A stretch of 64,000 bases of DNA from Sabellastarte sp. h YS-2021 (GCA_964017235.1 OZ024936.1:47667028-47731027); one strand, 5' to 3'. Shown: positions 35,401-47,871, numbered from the stretch's first letter. A program made the numbers and translations. The notes: generated from the letters alone by a model not told the origin.

Positions 35401-38400
35401 AGCAGGTAAAAAATTTTGTTGAATTCGCTCCATCTAGCACGGTTTTCGAGATGTAAGCATTTTTGTGTTTTGCAAAAACTTCGAAAATTCAAAATTGCCA
35501 CCATTTTTGGTGAGACAAAAATTTTTGAAAACAATACCACTGCTGCGGTGTGTATCTCCCGCCAAGCATTAAAGGAGAAGAAATAGCTTTTCCGAGATAT
35601 TCACAATTTTTCATTTTCGTGTGTGAAAGCTCTTCCAAACGTAGGTGAATGAGTTAGTTGAGAAAAATTGGGTATCTGTAATACTTTTACAGATAATTCG
35701 CATTTACTCATTTTGAATAGGTGAGTAATTAGCTATGGGTCTGAAACTTTACCAAGTGAAAGTTCTCCCAAAAGTAGATGAATGAGTTATTTGATAAAAA
35801 TTGGGTATCCGCAATACTTTTAGAGACAATTAGCATTTACTCATTTTGAGTAGGTGAATAATTAGCTATGGGTCTGAAACTTCACAAAGTGAAAGCTCTC
35901 CCAAAAGTAGGTGAGTGAGTTATTTGAGAAAAATTGGCTATCTGCAATACTTTTAGAGATGATTCGCATTTACTCATTTTGAGTAGGTGAGTAATTAGCT
36001 ATGGGTCTGAAACTTGACCATGTAAAAGCTCTTCCATTAGTAGGTGAATTAGTTATTTGATAAAAATTGGCTATCTGCAATACTTTTAGAGATAATTCGC
36101 ATTTACTCATTTTGAGTAGGTGAGTAATTACCAACGGGTCTGAAACTTCACCATCTGAAAGCTCTCCCAAAAGTAGATGAATGAGTTATTTGATAAAAAT
36201 TGGGTATCCGCAATGCTTTTACAGATAATTAGCATTTACTCATTTTGAGTAGGTGAATAATTAGCTACAGGTCTGAAACTTCACCAAGTGAAGGCTCTCC
36301 CAAAAGTAGATGAATGAGTTATTTGAGAAAAACTGGGTATCCGCAATACTTTTAGAGATTATTTGCATTTACTCATTTTGAGTAGGTGAGTAATTAGCTA
36401 TGGGTCTGAAACTTCATCATGTGAAAGCTCTTCCAAAAGTAGGTGAATGAATTATTTGAGAAAAATTGGCTATCTGGAATACTTTTAAGAGATAATTCGC
36501 CATCTAGCACAGTTTTCGAGATATTAGCATTTTTGTGTTTTGCAATTTTTGCGTAAAATACGAAAATTCCAAATGGCCGCCATTTTTGGCGAGACAAAAT
36601 TTCTTTGAAAATTAGCATGGCTACTCTGTAGGGATACCCTAATCTGTAGGGATACCCTGTGGGTCAAAAATTTCGTTGAAAACGCTCTATCTAGCACGGT
36701 TTTCGAGATATAAACATTTTTATGTTTTGCAATTTTTGCGAAAAATTCAAAAATTCAAAATGGCCGCCATTTTTGGCGAGACAAATTTTTTTTCAAAATT
36801 GGGACAGCTACACTGCAAAGGTACCCTGTGGGTCAAAAATTCTGTCGAAATCGCTCCATCTAGCACGGTTTTCGAGATATAAGCATTTTTGTGTTTTCCT
36901 TATTTGGAAAATTCATAATGATTAATTACTCGGCCATTTCTTAACCAATCAATGCCAAAATCTAATGATTTCCAGATTTTAATAGAATGAATGTATTTGC
37001 CAAGTTTCAGGCGAATTGATAAAATCCCTTTCAAGTTATCATCCGGACAAGCTTCCCCATCGAAAAAAGACATTTTTGGTCATGTGACCTCTCTGATTGG
37101 TTGAAATGTCACTGCAGCATATTCAAAAAAATTCCCCAAGGCTAGTGCATAAACCTGCTAAATTTGAAAAGAATCCGCGTAACGCTTACAGAGTTATAAG
37201 GAAAACAAAATGCGGAGCCAGCGGAGCCTGAAGGTCTCCCATACACAAACAAGCGTCCCTTGCGGGATGCTTAATGACTACTTCCGTAATAAGAATTACA
37301 CTTTAAAATTGCATTGGCATCACTCTGACCCAAATCTTTCTGTGTCCACATTACAGGAATTTATTAAATGATTACGATCTCATTGGTTTCAGAAGACATG
37401 CCCATGGTTTACAGCATTACAAGTTATAACGCAAGTTTCCTGCACAACTGACTGATTGACCGATTAATTTTGCGCAGATTGTCTTAGTATATGCTTGACC
37501 TTTAGACACATAAAACAGAATTCAGTGTCATGGTTATAAGAAAAAATAGTCTATGGAGATAGAACCTCTGGACATATATTTCTGATTTTTATTAGTTTAA
37601 GTCCAACACTTCACCACAGATTTTGAAGAGATTTGCCAAAGAGGTGAAAAAAATAGAATGATGAGCTGACTTTATATATTTTTAACATTGATTTTCTTGT
37701 AGTGAAAATCTACTTGATTTATTTATTTAATGTTGCCTAGTATCTTGTTTCAAGTTATACTGTCATGGGAGTACCATTTAAGTGACTAGGTTTCTGCCCA
37801 TACCTGGACCAGAACTCAGAAAGTCACCCATCCATGTACCAACCCAAGCCCAGTGCTGTCCAAATATTGTCACACAGATTCCTAAACAATGTCAACCTAC
37901 TAATAACCTGAAGGAATGAAAATGAAGCTTGTTTATATATTAAAAATGAATGCATCGATTTCTGTATAATTAAACTGATTTTTTATTTAATAAGAATTCT
38001 ACACATACCCCAATGGTGGAATGGAATGACTGAGCTTTGGAAAAATGACTAGAAAAGTAGAACACGCAACATGTAAAGACATCCAACTGTACTGCACTCG
38101 ACTTCTCTGAAAAAAAAATACAAACCCTGTCACATAAAACTCTGACAAATATATTTCATTTTGTGAATAATAAGCTTGGTTATGAGAAGCATTCTCTGGC
38201 CCTTTGAGATTCAACTTTATAGGGTTTAACTCTGGTAATAGTTCATCACTGTGTGGACATTATACAGAACTATAGTCCGAATGGCAGTTTAGTACCACCA
38301 TGACATTAATCTACTCTTAAATGACTTCAATTTATGTTGGCAATACTTGGGTAAACTATTTTATTGAGTTTAATCCAAAGACCAATCAGTTTCACTGACT

Positions 38401-41400
38401 CAAGCATATAAATTTGAATGAATAATGATCAACGTCTCAGCAAAAAACTGGTTTTAAACACATTTTATGCTTTATTATTTAAATTTTTGAATTTAAAAAC
38501 TCATTTCCAATCTCCCAAATTTGTTCTTCAGTATTATTTTACAATAAATGACCTCATCTAGTCTATGATTCCTCGTAGATCTCAATCTCATAACCTGGTT
38601 GGATATTTGATGTTTTACATGAGTGCCTAATCCTTTGAAGTAAGTAAATGTAAAGTTTGACAGTGCCATTGTGAATACTCAACTTTAAAGGAATTTATTC
38701 TCATGTTTCCTTCAATTATGAAGAATTAGAGTAAGAAATCTAAAATTCGCCAGGAATCTAAAATTCGCCACCTCTAAAACCTTAGTTAATTTTATGAAGA
38801 AAATGATGTTTTTGTCCAAAAATTGTTATTTTTCAGTTCAAAAAGCCTTAATTTACTATACAGTCAACAAATCTCACCACAATTCATTTATTTTATTAGT
38901 ATTTTCACATGTGGCGAATTTCAGATATGTGGCGATATGTGGCTTGCACATGCCAAAATGAATATCTATTTTGACAAAGTGGGTGCGAGCAAGTGAATCA
39001 AGCACTCATGAAACTGTTAACATACTCTCTATTTCTACATATAACATGGGTGAAACCTAACATTATTTAGCCAGTTTTATCGACCAATATTTATTTTTGG
39101 CATATCTTATTTTTATTTTCAGACAGTTTACAATTTATTTCAAATAAACTTTACAGAAGTTGCCATATTCTGCATTACTTGGCACCTTTGGTTGGTGAAA
39201 ATTATTTGCACAAGAGACTTGATGTCAGTTTTACTCCATCCAGTACATGTATGTAAAGTAGGTAGTTGCTTACTGATGGTCGGCAGCTTACAGTACAGAA
39301 CCTTGACCAACTGTATATACTGGTATCCTCTGTCCACAAAACTACCCGTCATGATATGACCTGTACAGTGTTGAAAGTGACATACACCCCCAAATCAATA
39401 AATATACTAAATTGAACAAAATGATCAGAGTTTTTAAATAGCAACATTTTAATATTCCAACACTGTCATGAAGTGTAAATTAAGTTTTGAACTATTTCCA
39501 CTGGCTTCAAGAAATAGTTATCCAAAAAACCCGGATATATCTGGCTTGACTTTAACTGACATATAGGTATGCAAAGGGTCACCTGAGCCTCGATAGACAG
39601 GTCAGTGTTTACTATTACTAGAGTCCATTTTATCTACTTGAACACTCACAGCATACTATATTATCACCGCGAAACGAAACGTTTGTGTAAAATATGCCAC
39701 ATTTATGCATTTCCGCCACATAATATCAATTTAAGTTGTGGTTTGGGCTTAAAAATGAATAATTTACTCCATATTCTATAATACCTGGTCAAAAAGAAGA
39801 TGATTTCTTACAGATTTTTGCTACCATTTGTTTACAAAAGACTTCTAATGGTAGACACTAAATCTTGAGATAACTCAAATTCGGGTAGGTTGTCAAAGTG
39901 CGGGTACTCGGGGCTGTTGTTTAGCAACCATCCCAGCCCCATTGATATAACTGTAAAAGCCTGTCTGTCTTTAGCACTACAAGGGTTAATATACCTCCAT
40001 GTCCATTTGTGAGATGAAGAGGGCAGACACCATAATTAAAGTAATCATCAAATACTCCATTGGGTTTAAAATCTAAAAAAAAACAACAACAATATAATGA
40101 AAACAATAAAGTGATCCCAATTGATCTTTTGCATTTAAAAATGTCATTATGTGACATTAGAGTGATGTCTACGGCAAACGAGCAAGCTCCAGTTTCTGCA
40201 GGAAAAATTACAATCAATAGGTAAAGGTCAAAGTAAGGCATTTACATGACATTAAGCAGCCAGCAAAATCAATGGGCAAAAGTGAAGTATTTTTACAGCT
40301 TTTTTATTCATTCTTTAATTATTTATAGACTTCTGTTTTATAAATACGCAAGTAAGAACAAATAAATTTCCTTAATGAAAGCACAGCCCTGAAAAGCATA
40401 TTTATCTGTCTAATGTTTTAATTTTACATTTGATTAAAATCAATAATATAAAATTCATTTTTGGCTACAAAATCTTTCATATTAAAATATATCTCTCAAT
40501 TTGAAAACCTAGTATCTCAATGAATATCTTGCATGTAACCATATATGCATAAAGCACATTGATGTACATATTGAAGAAAGCCATTTGCAATATTAATCAT
40601 AAATAGCATCAGAGATGCCTGTACCCCAAAGCCTGCAGAAATAGTTTTCAACACCCCGAGATATAAAAGAAGTGAAATAGTACACAGATTGGGATCATAC
40701 TTTCAGAGCAGTGTCAGTGTCCAAATAATGTTTAAGTACAGAAAATAACATGTAAGTGATAGAAACTGCATGTAAAGATTAGGATTAAAACAGGACAATT
40801 CAGTAAACTAAAAATTATGAAGCTTTTAAGACTTCTTCCATTTTGATATTCATTTGCAAGGTTGAATTATGGTTTGAATGTTTTGAGTACTACCCATACA
40901 TACAGATGTGGCAATACATGCTTTAATGTGGAGTTGGTCCAAAACCTGTGGCTCACTTGATGCAATACCATCTGTTACAATGGGAAGTTGGAAAAGTAAA
41001 ACAGTTAATAAATTCAAAATGACTTTAACTGTGCTTAATCTACATTAAAAGACACCCAAAGGTGCAACAACCAAGATTCCAGTAAAAATATATAAGAGAG
41101 ATATAAGACAGATAAAATAGTATCAGATATCCGAGTAGAGATATAAAATAGAATCAGATATGCAAGATTGAAGGTCAAATCTAGGCCACATCATGACGTT
41201 GCACACATATAACTCCCGACCAATGTCCCTACCAAATGTCAACTTCCTACACCTTATGGTTTCCGAAATATAGCCCAGACAAGGCAATATAGGTTAAGGT
41301 CACCACTGCAAGGTTAAAGGTCAAATCTCAGTCTCACCATCATGACGTTTTACATGTACACACCCTAGTCAATGTCCCTACTCAGTATCAACTTCCTACA

Positions 41401-44400
41401 CCTTATGGTTTCCAAATTTAAACCTAGACAAGATTTTATAGGTCAAGGTAACTACAGCAAGGTCAAAGGTCAAATCAAGGTCATGCCATGACGTTGCACA
41501 CCTACACCCCCTAACCAATGTCCCTACCACGTATCAACTTCCTACACCGTACGGTTACATCTTATGGTTGCCGAGATATAGCCTGGACAAGATTTTATAG
41601 ATCAAGGTCACTACAGCAAGGTTAAAGGTCAAATCAAGGTCATGCCATGACATTGCACACCTACACCCCCTAACCAATGTCCCTACCACGTATCAACTTC
41701 CTACATCTTATGGTTGCCGAGATATAGCCTGGACAAGATTTTATAGATCAAGGTCACTACAGCAAGGTCAAAGGTCAAATCAAGGTCACACAATGACCTT
41801 GCACACCTACACCCCCTAACCAATGTCCCTATATCAACCTCCTACACCTTACGGTTTCTGAAATATACCCCAAACAAGATTTTATAGGTCAAGGTCACTA
41901 CGGAAAGGGCAAAGGCCAAATTACGGTCACACCATGACCTTGCACACCTACACCCCTAACCAATGTCCCTACCAAGTATCAACTTCCTACACCTTACGGT
42001 TTCCGAGATACAGGCCGGACAAACTTCTTCCCGCCAGGCCTGCTCACCCATCCGAACACCATGGGTAAAAACAATACCCTGACGGTAAGGGCTGTAGGGT
42101 AAAAATGATATAATGTATTACTATTTTGATTAAAGTTGGTATTTATAAGAGCATTTTACAAAATAATGGGGATTTTAAATGTTTTTAAATATTTCCTAAA
42201 ATTCATCCCAATTATAGCAGTGATTTTTGATGTGTGCAATTTTAAAGCCAGCACTATAATCACTTATTTCTTAACTTTTGAAATAAGTGTGAATTGTAAT
42301 GCTTCATGGTTATTCTAGTTTAGTAGAAATACAATGCTTTGACATCCAAATCATGATGGATGGGTTGGGACATCAGATGCAGAGGGTATATTACCTTTAA
42401 CTTGATTTTGTTTCTAATCTGTTGTTCAATTTTTTTCTGCTTTATTTTTGTTCCAATTCTGACCTGTGCTTTATCCGCGTATAAAGTGTACTCTATGTGT
42501 GTATCAATAAATTCTGGCATCTGAACATTAAGAATGAAAAGATAAAATAAAACAAACCAATCAAACTGAAGATCCAACTTAATGATACATTCAACTGGAT
42601 AGCTGACACTACAGATACTTTTACTTACTTTATTGCTAAAGATTGTCCTGTCCAAGATCAGATGAAACACTGAAGTCACATTGTGAAGACTCATGAATAT
42701 TGCAACAGGCTAAAAATTAAGCAAGAAAAAGCAGCATATAAAATGGAGGATGATAAACTTATTTAACAATCAACAGAAATCATGAATGATCTTACACAAG
42801 TTATTACATACAAGAAGCTTCAAATGTCAGCTCTGAGAGACAAAAATAAATAGTTCAATCAATGAATGAATCAATCAAATACAGTTTTGGAAACATTCAT
42901 GTTTGGAGTTTAATTATCATGAATATAGCTTTAACTAGAAAAAGATTTTTGCTGACAAAAAACAAAGCAGCGCTGATGAAAAAGTGCGAAGTCATCCGTA
43001 AAAGATGTCAACATATGCATCATAAGCAATAGAAACTGTGAACTTTATTGCATTGTATATGTTACTTGTCCCTATTTTCATCTTTAATAAGTGTGCAAAA
43101 TTAAACTGAGGTCAGCTGAACAATACAATAGCAGGAGATTAAAAACTCCATAATTTCACAGCAAGGTGGCCATAACTTCATTCATATTGGGACTTTAAGG
43201 TGACCATAAAATAAGAATATCCCTTTTCTCATCCTTTATAAGTGCATAAATGTTAGCTCATGTCAGTTGAACAATAAGATAGCTGGAGGCTGAAAGTTCC
43301 TTTTTCACTGTAAGGTCACCATAACTTCATTCATATTGTGACTTTAAGGTGAGCATAAAATACAAATGTCCCTTTTTTCATCCTTTATAAGTGCATAAAG
43401 TTTAAGCTCAGGTCAGTCGAACAATAAGATAGCTGGAGGCTGAAATTTCCTTTTTACACTGTAAGGTGACCATAACTTCATACGTCTTTTGACTCTAAGG
43501 TGACCATAATATGAGAATGTCCCTTCAATATCAATATATGTTAGATATGGAAAAAGAAAAGGGCCAGATGACTTTATTCAAATATAATGACTTTAGGGGG
43601 GCCATAACACCAATTATATTATTAAAGGTCACCATAAAGTCAGGATAACCCTTTGGTTTTCCATCCATTATAGGTGTGCAAAGTTTAAGTGAGGTCAGTT
43701 GAACAATAAGATACTTGGAGGCTGAAAACCCCCTTATTTCACTTTAAGGTGGCTACAACTGCATTCATATTGAGAGTTAAAGGTGACCATAGGTATTATT
43801 TTTATCTAGTTTAATACCAGTGATAATTAAGATAAAAAAAAATAGAAAAAGAAAGGAGCCAGAGGATATTATTCCATTTTGATGACTTTAAGCAGGCCAT
43901 AGGTCCATTAACATTTTGAGTTTAAGGTCACCATAAAGTCAGGATATTCCTTTGGCAAATGTGAATATATGTGCCAAGTTTAGTTGAAAAAAGTGAAAAA
44001 CTAAGTGAACTGGAGGGCTAATAACCCCTTTTTGACATTAAGGTGACCTTAAGATTGCAGATACAGGGCTAAAACTTCAGCATGTGAAAGATTATCCAAA
44101 AGTAGCTGAATAAGTTATTCCAACGAAACGCTGAAATCCTGTCCGTTTTTGAGATACAGACCAAGTACCCATTTATAGGCATCTATGGTCCGATTGATGA
44201 GAAAATCCTTTCTGACCTTCGAAATTTGGTCTAGAATGTACTTGGTCAATTTTATAGCACAGGTGTTTGTAGTTTTTTCCGAAATGCAATGACGGGGTGT
44301 TTTTGAAAAAAGCTTAAGGTTACCTAAGTAAAGCTTAAGGTCTCCTGAAAGTACCCCCAAAATTTTTCCCACCCCTATAGTTTAAAAGAAAGATAAGAAG

Positions 44401-47400
44401 GAAAGAAAAATTTGAATTTGAAAGCCCAAGAAGTTATTCAAGGGAGACCATAATCCTGCGGCGGCGATCAGTCGAACTTCGGTGAAAACAAATAAGATAT
44501 TGTAGAAATAATCCATGAGTGATCATGGTTTTACACGGCATTTAACCATGGCACTTTCGGTAATAATTTTACGAAGCCGACATTTAAGCTTATTTAAGAG
44601 GTTTTTTTCATTTTTAAAATTTTTTACAAGAAATAAATTGTTTTACGTAGCTTTGTTTACATTGTGGGGACCTTAGCAACCAGCTGTTCCATCCATTGTA
44701 CCTGGAAACCGCAGATTTAAAAATTTCCTGATACAGGAATATTTAATATGAATATAATTTATAATATTTATTATTCAATTAATATTTAATATTCAATCAA
44801 ATATAAATAAAAACAATACAGCAACATTACCAACTCGTTTCTGCGCAGATCGTCATGTTAGAATGATTGATTATTAATTAATTGATTTGCATTAGTTTGG
44901 ATTATTTTATACAGTTTTCAGAGGTAATAGAAACAATACTCACCAAGTGTGACAATGCCACAGATCCTGAATAAATATTTACCACAAACACAAGGAAGTA
45001 AGGCACCCACATGAACAAGGATTTGCTAAAATTAAAATTAGGACTGCAGTATTAATGTCTTTGCACTGCAGTACCTATTTGCCATTATTATACCATTGTA
45101 TGTGTACACTTTTAATCATAAAATACCTACTGTTACAGACCACTTGAAGCATATGAGTTTATTGTACTTTAATCATAACTAAAGTACTCCTAACAAGGAA
45201 AATTACAGTTATTCAAATCTTCTGAAAAAGAATGTACAGACGACCTATAGTTATAATTCCTTTTTGAAGATTTGTAATAGAGGTTTATAATTCCAAGAAA
45301 TAATCAATACTTTAAAATCAAAAACTTCTGAAACAACGTAATTCAACCAAAAGAAACAAAGAATTATTTTATGCAGGTCCAGGTCAAGTACATGGAACCA
45401 AGTACAAGTACTTTGCCAAGCTGCAAGTATTGTTGTCAAGTCTCAAGTACAAGTACTTTGATAAATGGCAAGTACAAGCACTTTTGATACTGTATTTATA
45501 TGGTAATATGTTAGTATTATAGTAAAAGCAGATCATCAAAAACTTGATATTTATTATGATATACAGTTTAAAACAAATAATCAATGAACACTCCAGAACT
45601 CTGCTTAAATTTTCTGGTTACACTCAACGAACATCAGTTTTTCAAAGTTTTTGTCTGTGATGGTACACCGATCAGGATAGAAAACCTTTCCTGCTTCACT
45701 GAAAAGTCTTTCCACGGGTGCATAGGAAGCTGGGACTGCCAAGTACTGTTTGACTATCTTTGCCAAATTTTCATACTCTTGTATTCATTTGTCTTCCAAT
45801 ATCACAACACATCTGTACTCTTGGGAAGCACTAGCTCACTGATGTATTTGTCAACCTCAGCATCAGTTGTGGTCTGAGTGGTATTATCTGGGGAATCCAT
45901 GAAGCCGAACAGGACAAGTGCGTAGGCAGTTCAATGTTGAACTGTTCTTCACATTTGATTTCTTCCTTGTTCACTCTGTCTGGTTGCAAACTCCTATCTT
46001 CAATTCCTCAACCATAACATTTCTGCATATGGTTTGTTTTCATCAGTTTTAGTTTGAACCTTGGTGATTTTTCCCAAGGCAACCTTTAGAATTTCAATTA
46101 TTTTCAGAAGAAAATCTGACTCTCACCTGCTTAATCTACTGAACTCTATATGTAAATTCTTTATCTTGAAAAGAAGTGACATCAAAATAAGGCCAAATAG
46201 AGTTTGCCATCTATAAATACAAGAGAAATTTGAAAGCAAGGATCAGATTAAATAATAACTGAAACAAACAGTTCATAGATTACATAATAGCAAGAGCATT
46301 TAAAACTTGGTGCAAATAACCAATTAATTCTAAATTTCTAATGACATTTTGACATCCTATCTCCACATTGAATATACACAACTAGTTGTTGATTCAATTC
46401 TAAATCATTTAGTTAATTTAGTTCCTCTCTCATTTTGGCTAAACCAATACTACTGTGAATGTCAACTGTAACTTGGAGGTAAAAAAGTATGACCACTGTC
46501 TACAGAGAATTATGCGAATAACAAATTAACAGTCACAATTATAACATTTTCACAAAACTCTATTATAATTTAACCTTATAATACTGTAACATACAACATT
46601 TTACTTACCCTTGAAAAATTGTAGGATATTGAAATTTCAACACTGACAGCACATACTGTAAATTATATAAAATACCGTAAATTTCCACAATAACACCCAG
46701 GTTCAAATAAACGTCTGGTACTAAGCACACTCTTTATAATTAATGCTGTTAATGTTAATAATGTTCTTTTTTTATTTCAAAAGAATGCCCGGTATTTAAG
46801 TTAGACAACAACATGTAAATATTTAACTTTTAGGTTCAACAACAACATGCAAAAAAGTCCACAAATTTTATCTTTTAAGAATAATCTTTCATTTAACACC
46901 ATATTTGAGGCTTATCATAATTATTTTATTGCTTCATTTGAGATTAAAGATTAATGTTGAGATGCCCAATTGAAATTTATATGTACGCCAATATTCACAA
47001 ACATTATCAATTTTAGAATAAAAGCTTGTTTCTCACTCAGAAAATATTCTTAGAATAAGAAAAAACAACAAGATTTTTTTTTTTTTTGCTATTGCACCCA
47101 AACTATCGGTATATGAGCAAATCGCCGACAAGATAACTTGCAGACATCAACTCGCTGACAGATTTTAAGTAAATCAATGACAATTTACCGTAAATTTCCA
47201 AAATAACGCCCAAGTTCAAATAAACGCCTGGTTCCAACTTGAGAAGTTTCATTGTATTTTCTAATTAGAGCCTTTTGTGGCAATATTTCAGTGTTACAAA
47301 AGCTGTATATGTCATTTTTATAAGTAAATAAAACTGCACTAAATAATCTGTCGGCGAGTTGCCATCGGTGAGTTGGCTTGTCGGCGACTTGCAGGTAATT

Positions 47401-47786
47401 CAAACTATCATTATAATCATTAGAAGCAGTCTTAAAATCCTATGAGTTTAAAAATAATGATTCTTAGAAATTGTTCTTATTCTAAGAATTACTCTAAGAA
47501 AATGGTTGTTTTCTCAGAAAATTGTAAGCATAACAATGTTAGTTTTATATGAATCCTTGTTTACTGATGTTTCCAAAAGTTAAGTTTGAAATTAACATAT
47601 TTTGGGAAACTAAAGTACTGACTAAGCAATCCATGTAAAAAAAAAAACTTTAAATTTTATGTTGCATTATATCATGTCTTTATGAGATCTATGAGAAAAA
47701 CAACCCCAAAATCACCTTACCTTGTTGATACTAAAGGTTAAAGTATAAAGTAAACAGAATGTCAGCACTTTCAGCATTTCTTCCAT
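26357..47786 (-). CDS. TMEM241: TMEM241, nucleotide-sugar-transporter-like membrane protein, complete
   Basis: Twelve exons: 47721-47786, 46609-46655, 46127-46210, 44944-45025, 42629-42709, 39995-40072, 38009-38106, 34320-34390, 33894-33939, 32744-32870, 32232-32296, 26357-26465. Every junction is GT/AG, all phases agree, and the sum is 954 nt (317 residues plus stop; human protein about 296). It is hydrophobic throughout, as expected for a drug/metabolite-transporter-fold protein related to yeast Vrg4. Matching stretches along the human protein: NKYVLSVLKFQYPTIFQG, WQTLFGLILMSLLFKI, YSGSVALSHLPVAIFMSLHN, YVFSVVLLLPSTLFLGD, SLLLFNPVLT, CLLAGAL. A polar tail of about 28 residues ends it. Human TMEM241 has been reported as a Golgi UDP-GlcNAc transporter; substrate here is inferred. 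The start MEEM aligns with the human start, and the frame upstream is open only to a likely 5'UTR acceptor at 47802. Repeats sit in most introns. Confidence 0.92.
26680..26815 (-). repeat. tRNA-derived SINE remnant
   Basis: GGGATTGAACTGAGGTCC followed by GTTACCCACTTGGCCAC reads, on the minus strand, as a degenerate pol III A box and B box (GGTTCAATCCC). The body is truncated. It lies in TMEM241 intron 11. Confidence 0.5.
27245..27310 (-). repeat. Fragment of the SINE family found at 50141 and 51971
   Basis: GTTTAATGTCCCATTCAAGA and GCCAGGGCTATATTGCGA match the body of the later SINE copies (TTTACGTCGCGTTCAACAAC, CAGGGTCATATTGCGA). Only this end is kept. Confidence 0.55.
27385..32141 (+). mobile_element. 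HINE-like element carrying the 169-bp array
   Basis: It starts CTAGAAATAGG after CAA, like the other elements, and ends in the long hairpin TATCCACCCCCCAGGGGGG, then TGGACATAA before T. The core is the 169-bp array (27590-31710). The tail (31711-32141) has a run of GGACATC/GGACGCC repeats before the hairpin. It fills most of TMEM241 intron 11 and ends 90 bp from exon 11. Treating the whole as one element is inference. Confidence 0.5.
27590..31710 (+). repeat. 169-bp satellite array, about 24 copies, with 7-monomer order
   Basis: Highly similar 169-bp monomers, each with AAAATTCAAAATGGCCGCCA, TTTTTGGGGAGGGG, GATACCCTGTGGGTCG and CTCGCACGGTTAAGGAGATAG. Diagnostic variants recur about 1183 bp apart (7 x 169): AAATTTAAAATGGCC near 28700, 29883 and 31067; GTAGGTCG at 28101 and 29283; TGGGTTGAAAATTTCGAC near 28271 and 29453 and again near 30130 and 31313. 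The left-most units are most diverged. The 74- and 80-codon ORFs on both strands are by-products of the repeat. Confidence 0.95.
34520..34821. mobile_element. MITE of about 302 bp in TMEM241 intron 7
   Basis: GGCCTCATAATGTAACCTTG and its diverged complement near 34800-34821 (CCCAGGGTTAGATTCTGAGG) form terminal inverted repeats. The interior has TTCACAAAGAA-type stretches like those of the MITEs at 60464 and 61038. No ORF; the duplication is unclear. Confidence 0.45.
35116..37274 (+). mobile_element. Second copy of the 7378-11547 HINE-like element
   Basis: The first 200 bp (CTAGAGGATCGCTTGC, then AACAAAGCGTCCCGAAAAGG) and the last 370 bp (to GCGGGATGCTTAA before T) are nearly identical to the copy in SNX17 intron 1. 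The core differs: only six to seven 133-bp repeats (35625-36500) and two to three 169-bp units (36500-36900). It lies in TMEM241 intron 7. Confidence 0.8.
35625..36500 (+). repeat. 133-bp satellite, 6-7 copies
   Basis: The same monomer as the array at 7890-10550 (TTACTCATTTTGAGTAGGTG, GGTCTGAAACTTCACC). It is more diverged between units, with the TGATAAAAATTGGGTATCCG variant common. Confidence 0.88.
38731..38938. mobile_element. Short MITE, truncated copy
   Basis: It starts GTAAGAAATCTAAAATTCGC and reaches GTGGCGAATTTCAGATATGT before breaking off. The fuller copy at 47872-48066 shows the complementary end ATTTTACATTTCTTAC. It lies in TMEM241 intron 6. Confidence 0.6.
41165..42055 (+). repeat. 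GGTCA-rich satellite, second array, about 6 copies
   Basis: Same family as 23340-24965 (ACCAATGTCCCTACCA, ATCAACTTCCTACACC, GGTCAAGGTCACTACAG). It lies in TMEM241 intron 5. The right end runs into GCCGGACAAACTTCTTCCCG, matching the end form GCCTGGACAAACTTTTTCCC at 24935, so the arrays share a right boundary. Confidence 0.85.
42935..44496 (+). mobile_element. HINE-like element with 150-bp repeats
   Basis: It starts CTAGAAAAAGA after AA. Diverged ~150-bp repeats occupy 43030-44060; CATAACTTCATTCATATT recurs at 43171 and 43320 and in altered form at 43471. One unit related to the 133-bp satellite follows (AACTTCAGCATGTGAAAG near 44072). The tail (GGAGACCATAATCC, GGTGAAAACAAATAAG) matches the tail at 1-286 but lacks the terminal hairpin. 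It lies in TMEM241 intron 4. Confidence 0.6.
45605..45900 (-). pseudogene. hAT transposase C-terminal (dimerisation) remnant
   Basis: On the minus strand, KYISELVLPKSTDVL is followed by a TGA and YWKTNE. After a frameshift, YENLAKIVKQYLAVPAS, ERLFSEAG and FEKLMFVECN follow to a stop at 45605-45607. This is the hAT-C dimerisation domain (W-K-x-N-E, Y-L-x-x-P, E-R-x-F-S) of ZBED-like transposases. It is broken by a stop and a frameshift. It lies in TMEM241 intron 3. Confidence 0.8.
47105..47400. mobile_element. MITE-like inverted repeat in TMEM241 intron 1
   Basis: GCCGACAAGATAACTTGCAG and CAACTCGCTGACAGATT at the left are mirrored near 47350-47396 (AATCTGTCGGCGAGTTGCC, CTTGTCGGCGACTTGCAGG). 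An internal block, TACCGTAAATTTCC...CAAATAAACGCCTGG (47188-47232), is also found at 46675-46712. Confidence 0.55.
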
Positions 47787-47871
47787 TACTGGATGCCAAA
47801 CCTATGAGAATCAAACACACAAAAGACAGTGCTTTGCTACAGGTGAATTATTTCTACTGAGAGTTAGGAAT

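Noticed and set aside
37999-38214. 71-codon ORF as a separate small gene
   Set aside because: Only 38009-38106 of it is coding: this is TMEM241 exon 7 with flanking intron read through.
39140-39352. 70-codon minus-strand ORF between TMEM241 exons 6 and 7
   Set aside because: It looked like a possible extra exon, but its donors give the wrong phase, and exons 6 and 7 join directly in phase 0 with homology to human TMEM241 on both sides.
42465-42521. Exon-like stretch MPEFIDTHIEYTLYADKAQ on minus, with AG before and GT after
   Set aside because: Splicing from exon 5 (ends 42629) to exon 6 (starts 40072) preserves phase and homology without it; the sequence has no counterpart in the family.
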